Under the pieces are notes generated by a model, which was given only the letters and a program-made list of their open reading frames with translations, searched no databases and was not told where the DNA came from. A program made the position numbers and the translations under genes. DNA of 64,000 nt from Rhodocollybia butyracea. Lineage: Eukaryota; Basidiomycota; Agaricomycetes; Agaricales; Omphalotaceae. The stretch covers positions 186,001 to 250,000 of the forward strand of contig JADNRY010000062.1 of the NCBI GenBank assembly GCA_015501585.1, in the 5' to 3' direction. Of the stretch, positions 62,795-64,000 are shown in pieces; within the stretch, counting starts at the first letter, position 1, and each line of letters starts with the position of its first letter.

Positions 62795-63050
62795 TATAAC
62801 GCCCTTAGGCGAGAGTCTTACGTTCACACGAAAGAGCACGACAAAGGCTATGCGATTGTGTACTCGTAGTGTAGAAGAACTACAGTAATTTATGTAATTC
62901 GACTAGTTATAGTAATCGAAATGAATAGAATAGAAATGATATCTAATCGTAAGATAAGATAAGATAAGAGTCGCGATGCGACAAAAGTTAAGGCCGCGCC
63001 ATAAGGCGCGGCCGGAAGGGAATCAGGCAAGATGGGGAGGAGGCGTTACA
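62795..63050 (-). repeat. Gypsy 5' LTR
   Basis: 256 bp. It contains a perfect hairpin GGCCGCGCC-ATAA-GGCGCGGCC (62992-63013) of which the 3' LTR has lost one arm, and a short GATAA repeat (AAGATAAGATAAGATAAGA). Apart from this indel and one base it equals 49676-49918. Confidence 0.95.
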
Positions 63051-63097
63051 TACACTTTTTTGAGCAACCTTGTCCTGAATAGGACTATTACAGCAAT

Positions 63098-64000
63098 ATG
63101 ACCACACAACAGCACAACTCAAGCCATGACTCTGTCATGGCTCTGGCTTACTCTTTTCTTTCTCAAATCCTTTCCATGTTCCCTCATGATCCTCTCTCAC
63201 ACATCTCTGGGATCCTGGACTTCACCTCCCAGGGAATTCAACAGCTGCTAGTCAACTTTAAGCAGCTCTGGGAACAACATGGTCTTTCAGTGGCTGGTAG
63301 GGATTTGGCAGAGGCAGTGGTGCAGGATTCAACATTAAGATGTTGCTGGGCAGTGAAGGAAGAAGGTTTCCAGGCAGAGGTCTGTTTTCAGATGATAGAG
63401 TCTATTAAGAGACTGGGAGAAGAGTTTGGGATGGAACTGTCCAAATCTCAAACACCACCTCCTGCTCCAAGTTCTCCGTCACCTTTGACCGCTCCTACTG
63501 CCTCATCACCGACTCCCACGCTCGCTTTGAACACATTGAACGCATTGAAATCATCTCCACATGCTCTGACATTGGTTTCACCCTCCAAACCCACTTCCCC
63601 TTCATTTCGACTCCAACCAACCTCAGAGTTTGCACGGGAGGTGGCTGAACTGCGGAAAGCAGGCCAGAAACTTGAAGTATTCATGGATGAACATGTCATG
63701 GGGCTTGAACACACAGCTGGCACACCGCCAGCTCGTGTTCATCTCTCAAACACTCCAACCGAGTGTACACCTGTGCCTTATATTGCCCCTGTGACTGCTG
63801 TTCCACCAACAGGCCTTCGTAAATGTGTCAAACACAATGTGTATGGTGCGTTTGGTTCGCTCTTGCTTCGTTCAAGTCGTTGCCCATCCCAATCTGGTAC
63901 ACTCATGCCATCACCCTCACCCACTGAAACTCCCCATCACCATATTTGTGCTCTCAATCAATGCTCCCATTCATGGCGCTGGAGATCTACTGTCTCCAAT
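63098..64000 (+). CDS. first ORF of the older LTR element, partial (runs off right edge)
   Basis: An uninterrupted plus-strand frame of 301 codons from ATG 63098 (MTTQQHNSSHDSVMALAY) to the edge. The N-terminal 120 residues look folded (ISGILDFTSQGIQQLL, WAVKEEGFQAEVCF), then a Pro/Ser/Thr linker, a short helix (EFAREVAELRKAGQKLEVF) and a less convincing end that may contain an intron. Its place 43 bp into the internal region of the older element suggests a gag-like protein, but no motif proves this. Codon and base use differ from the neighbouring Gypsy. Confidence 0.5.
   Translation, partial: MTTQQHNSSHDSVMALAYSFLSQILSMFPHDPLSHISGILDFTSQGIQQLLVNFKQLWEQHGLSVAGRDLAEAVVQDSTLRCCWAVKEEGFQAEVCFQMIESIKRLGEEFGMELSKSQTPPPAPSSPSPLTAPTASSPTPTLALNTLNALKSSPHALTLVSPSKPTSPSFRLQPTSEFAREVAELRKAGQKLEVFMDEHVMGLEHTAGTPPARVHLSNTPTECTPVPYIAPVTAVPPTGLRKCVKHNVYGAFGSLLLRSSRCPSQSGTLMPSPSPTETPHHHICALNQCSHSWRWRSTVSN

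Larger units (their letters stand above)
49676..63050 (-). mobile_element. Gypsy-type LTR retrotransposon, near complete, with nested insertion
   Basis: Transcribed right to left. The 5' LTR is 62795-63050 and the 3' LTR 49676-49918; target duplication TACAC on both sides. Order in the sense direction: leader ORF, hairpin array, gag, aspartic protease, RT, RNase H, integrase with chromodomain-like tail, an extra ORF, polypurine tract. The order PR-RT-RH-IN defines Gypsy/Metaviridae. The element without the nested copy is about 11.75 kb. It is disabled by seven in-frame TGA codons, apparent one-base losses and the TR-GAG insertion, yet the LTRs differ by only one substitution and one 13-bp indel, so insertion was recent. 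Confidence 0.95.

Overview
The window is nuclear DNA of a filamentous fungus, almost certainly a mushroom-forming basidiomycete (Agaricomycetes). The genes are dense and broken by many introns of about 50-60 nt with GT...AG (a few GC...AG) borders. The encoded proteins are those expected of such a fungus: SCAP, Dicer, PDX1, P450 and a DFN-type STK32 kinase. The right end is full of LTR retrotransposons whose pol resembles agaric Gypsy elements.

Positions 1-48651 are a mostly single-copy gene region. In order: the N-terminal half of a TolB/amidohydrolase gene; translation release factor eRF1; four unrecognised or poorly resolved proteins, one a long Pro/Ser-rich protein with a WD40 C-terminus; Rho GTPase CDC42; U2 snRNP protein SF3B4/Hsh49; EMC4; a polytopic membrane protein; a full-length cytochrome P450; intron-bearing tRNA-Tyr and tRNA-Gly; the 9-1-1 clamp subunit RAD1; glutathione reductase; a PI-PLC X-domain protein; SCAP (sterol-sensing domain plus WD40); PDX1; an STK32-like kinase; a second, complete TolB/amidohydrolase paralog; a small charged protein; phosducin-like PLP2; and Dicer. 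Several pairs (eRF1/2811, SCAP/PDX1, PLP2/Dicer) are divergent over about 100-120 bp and probably share promoters.

Positions 48774-64000 are a nest of mobile elements. A second P450 copy is cut off at 49522 by an older LTR element that starts TGTAACGCC and points right; its first ORF (63098 onward) leaves the window. Exactly at the junction between that LTR and its internal region sits a younger Gypsy element on the minus strand (49676-63050, TSD TACAC, LTRs differing by one base and one 13-bp indel). It encodes a small leader ORF, gag, protease, RT, RNase H, integrase with a chromodomain-like tail, and an extra ORF after pol. Its protease/RT linker is in turn split by a 1619-bp gag-only Copia-type element (TR-GAG, 56187-57805, identical 166-bp LTRs, TSD CCTTT).

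The most unusual signals are in this nest. All seven in-frame stops of the Gypsy coding sequence are TGA, which fits CGA-to-TGA deamination. A run of seven similarly shaped hairpins with covarying stems lies just upstream of gag. The gag-only element is young and seems to be primed by the anticodon arm of initiator tRNA. Separately, one-base losses in C-runs occur both in host genes (including the essential eRF1) and in pol, which points to assembly error rather than biology.
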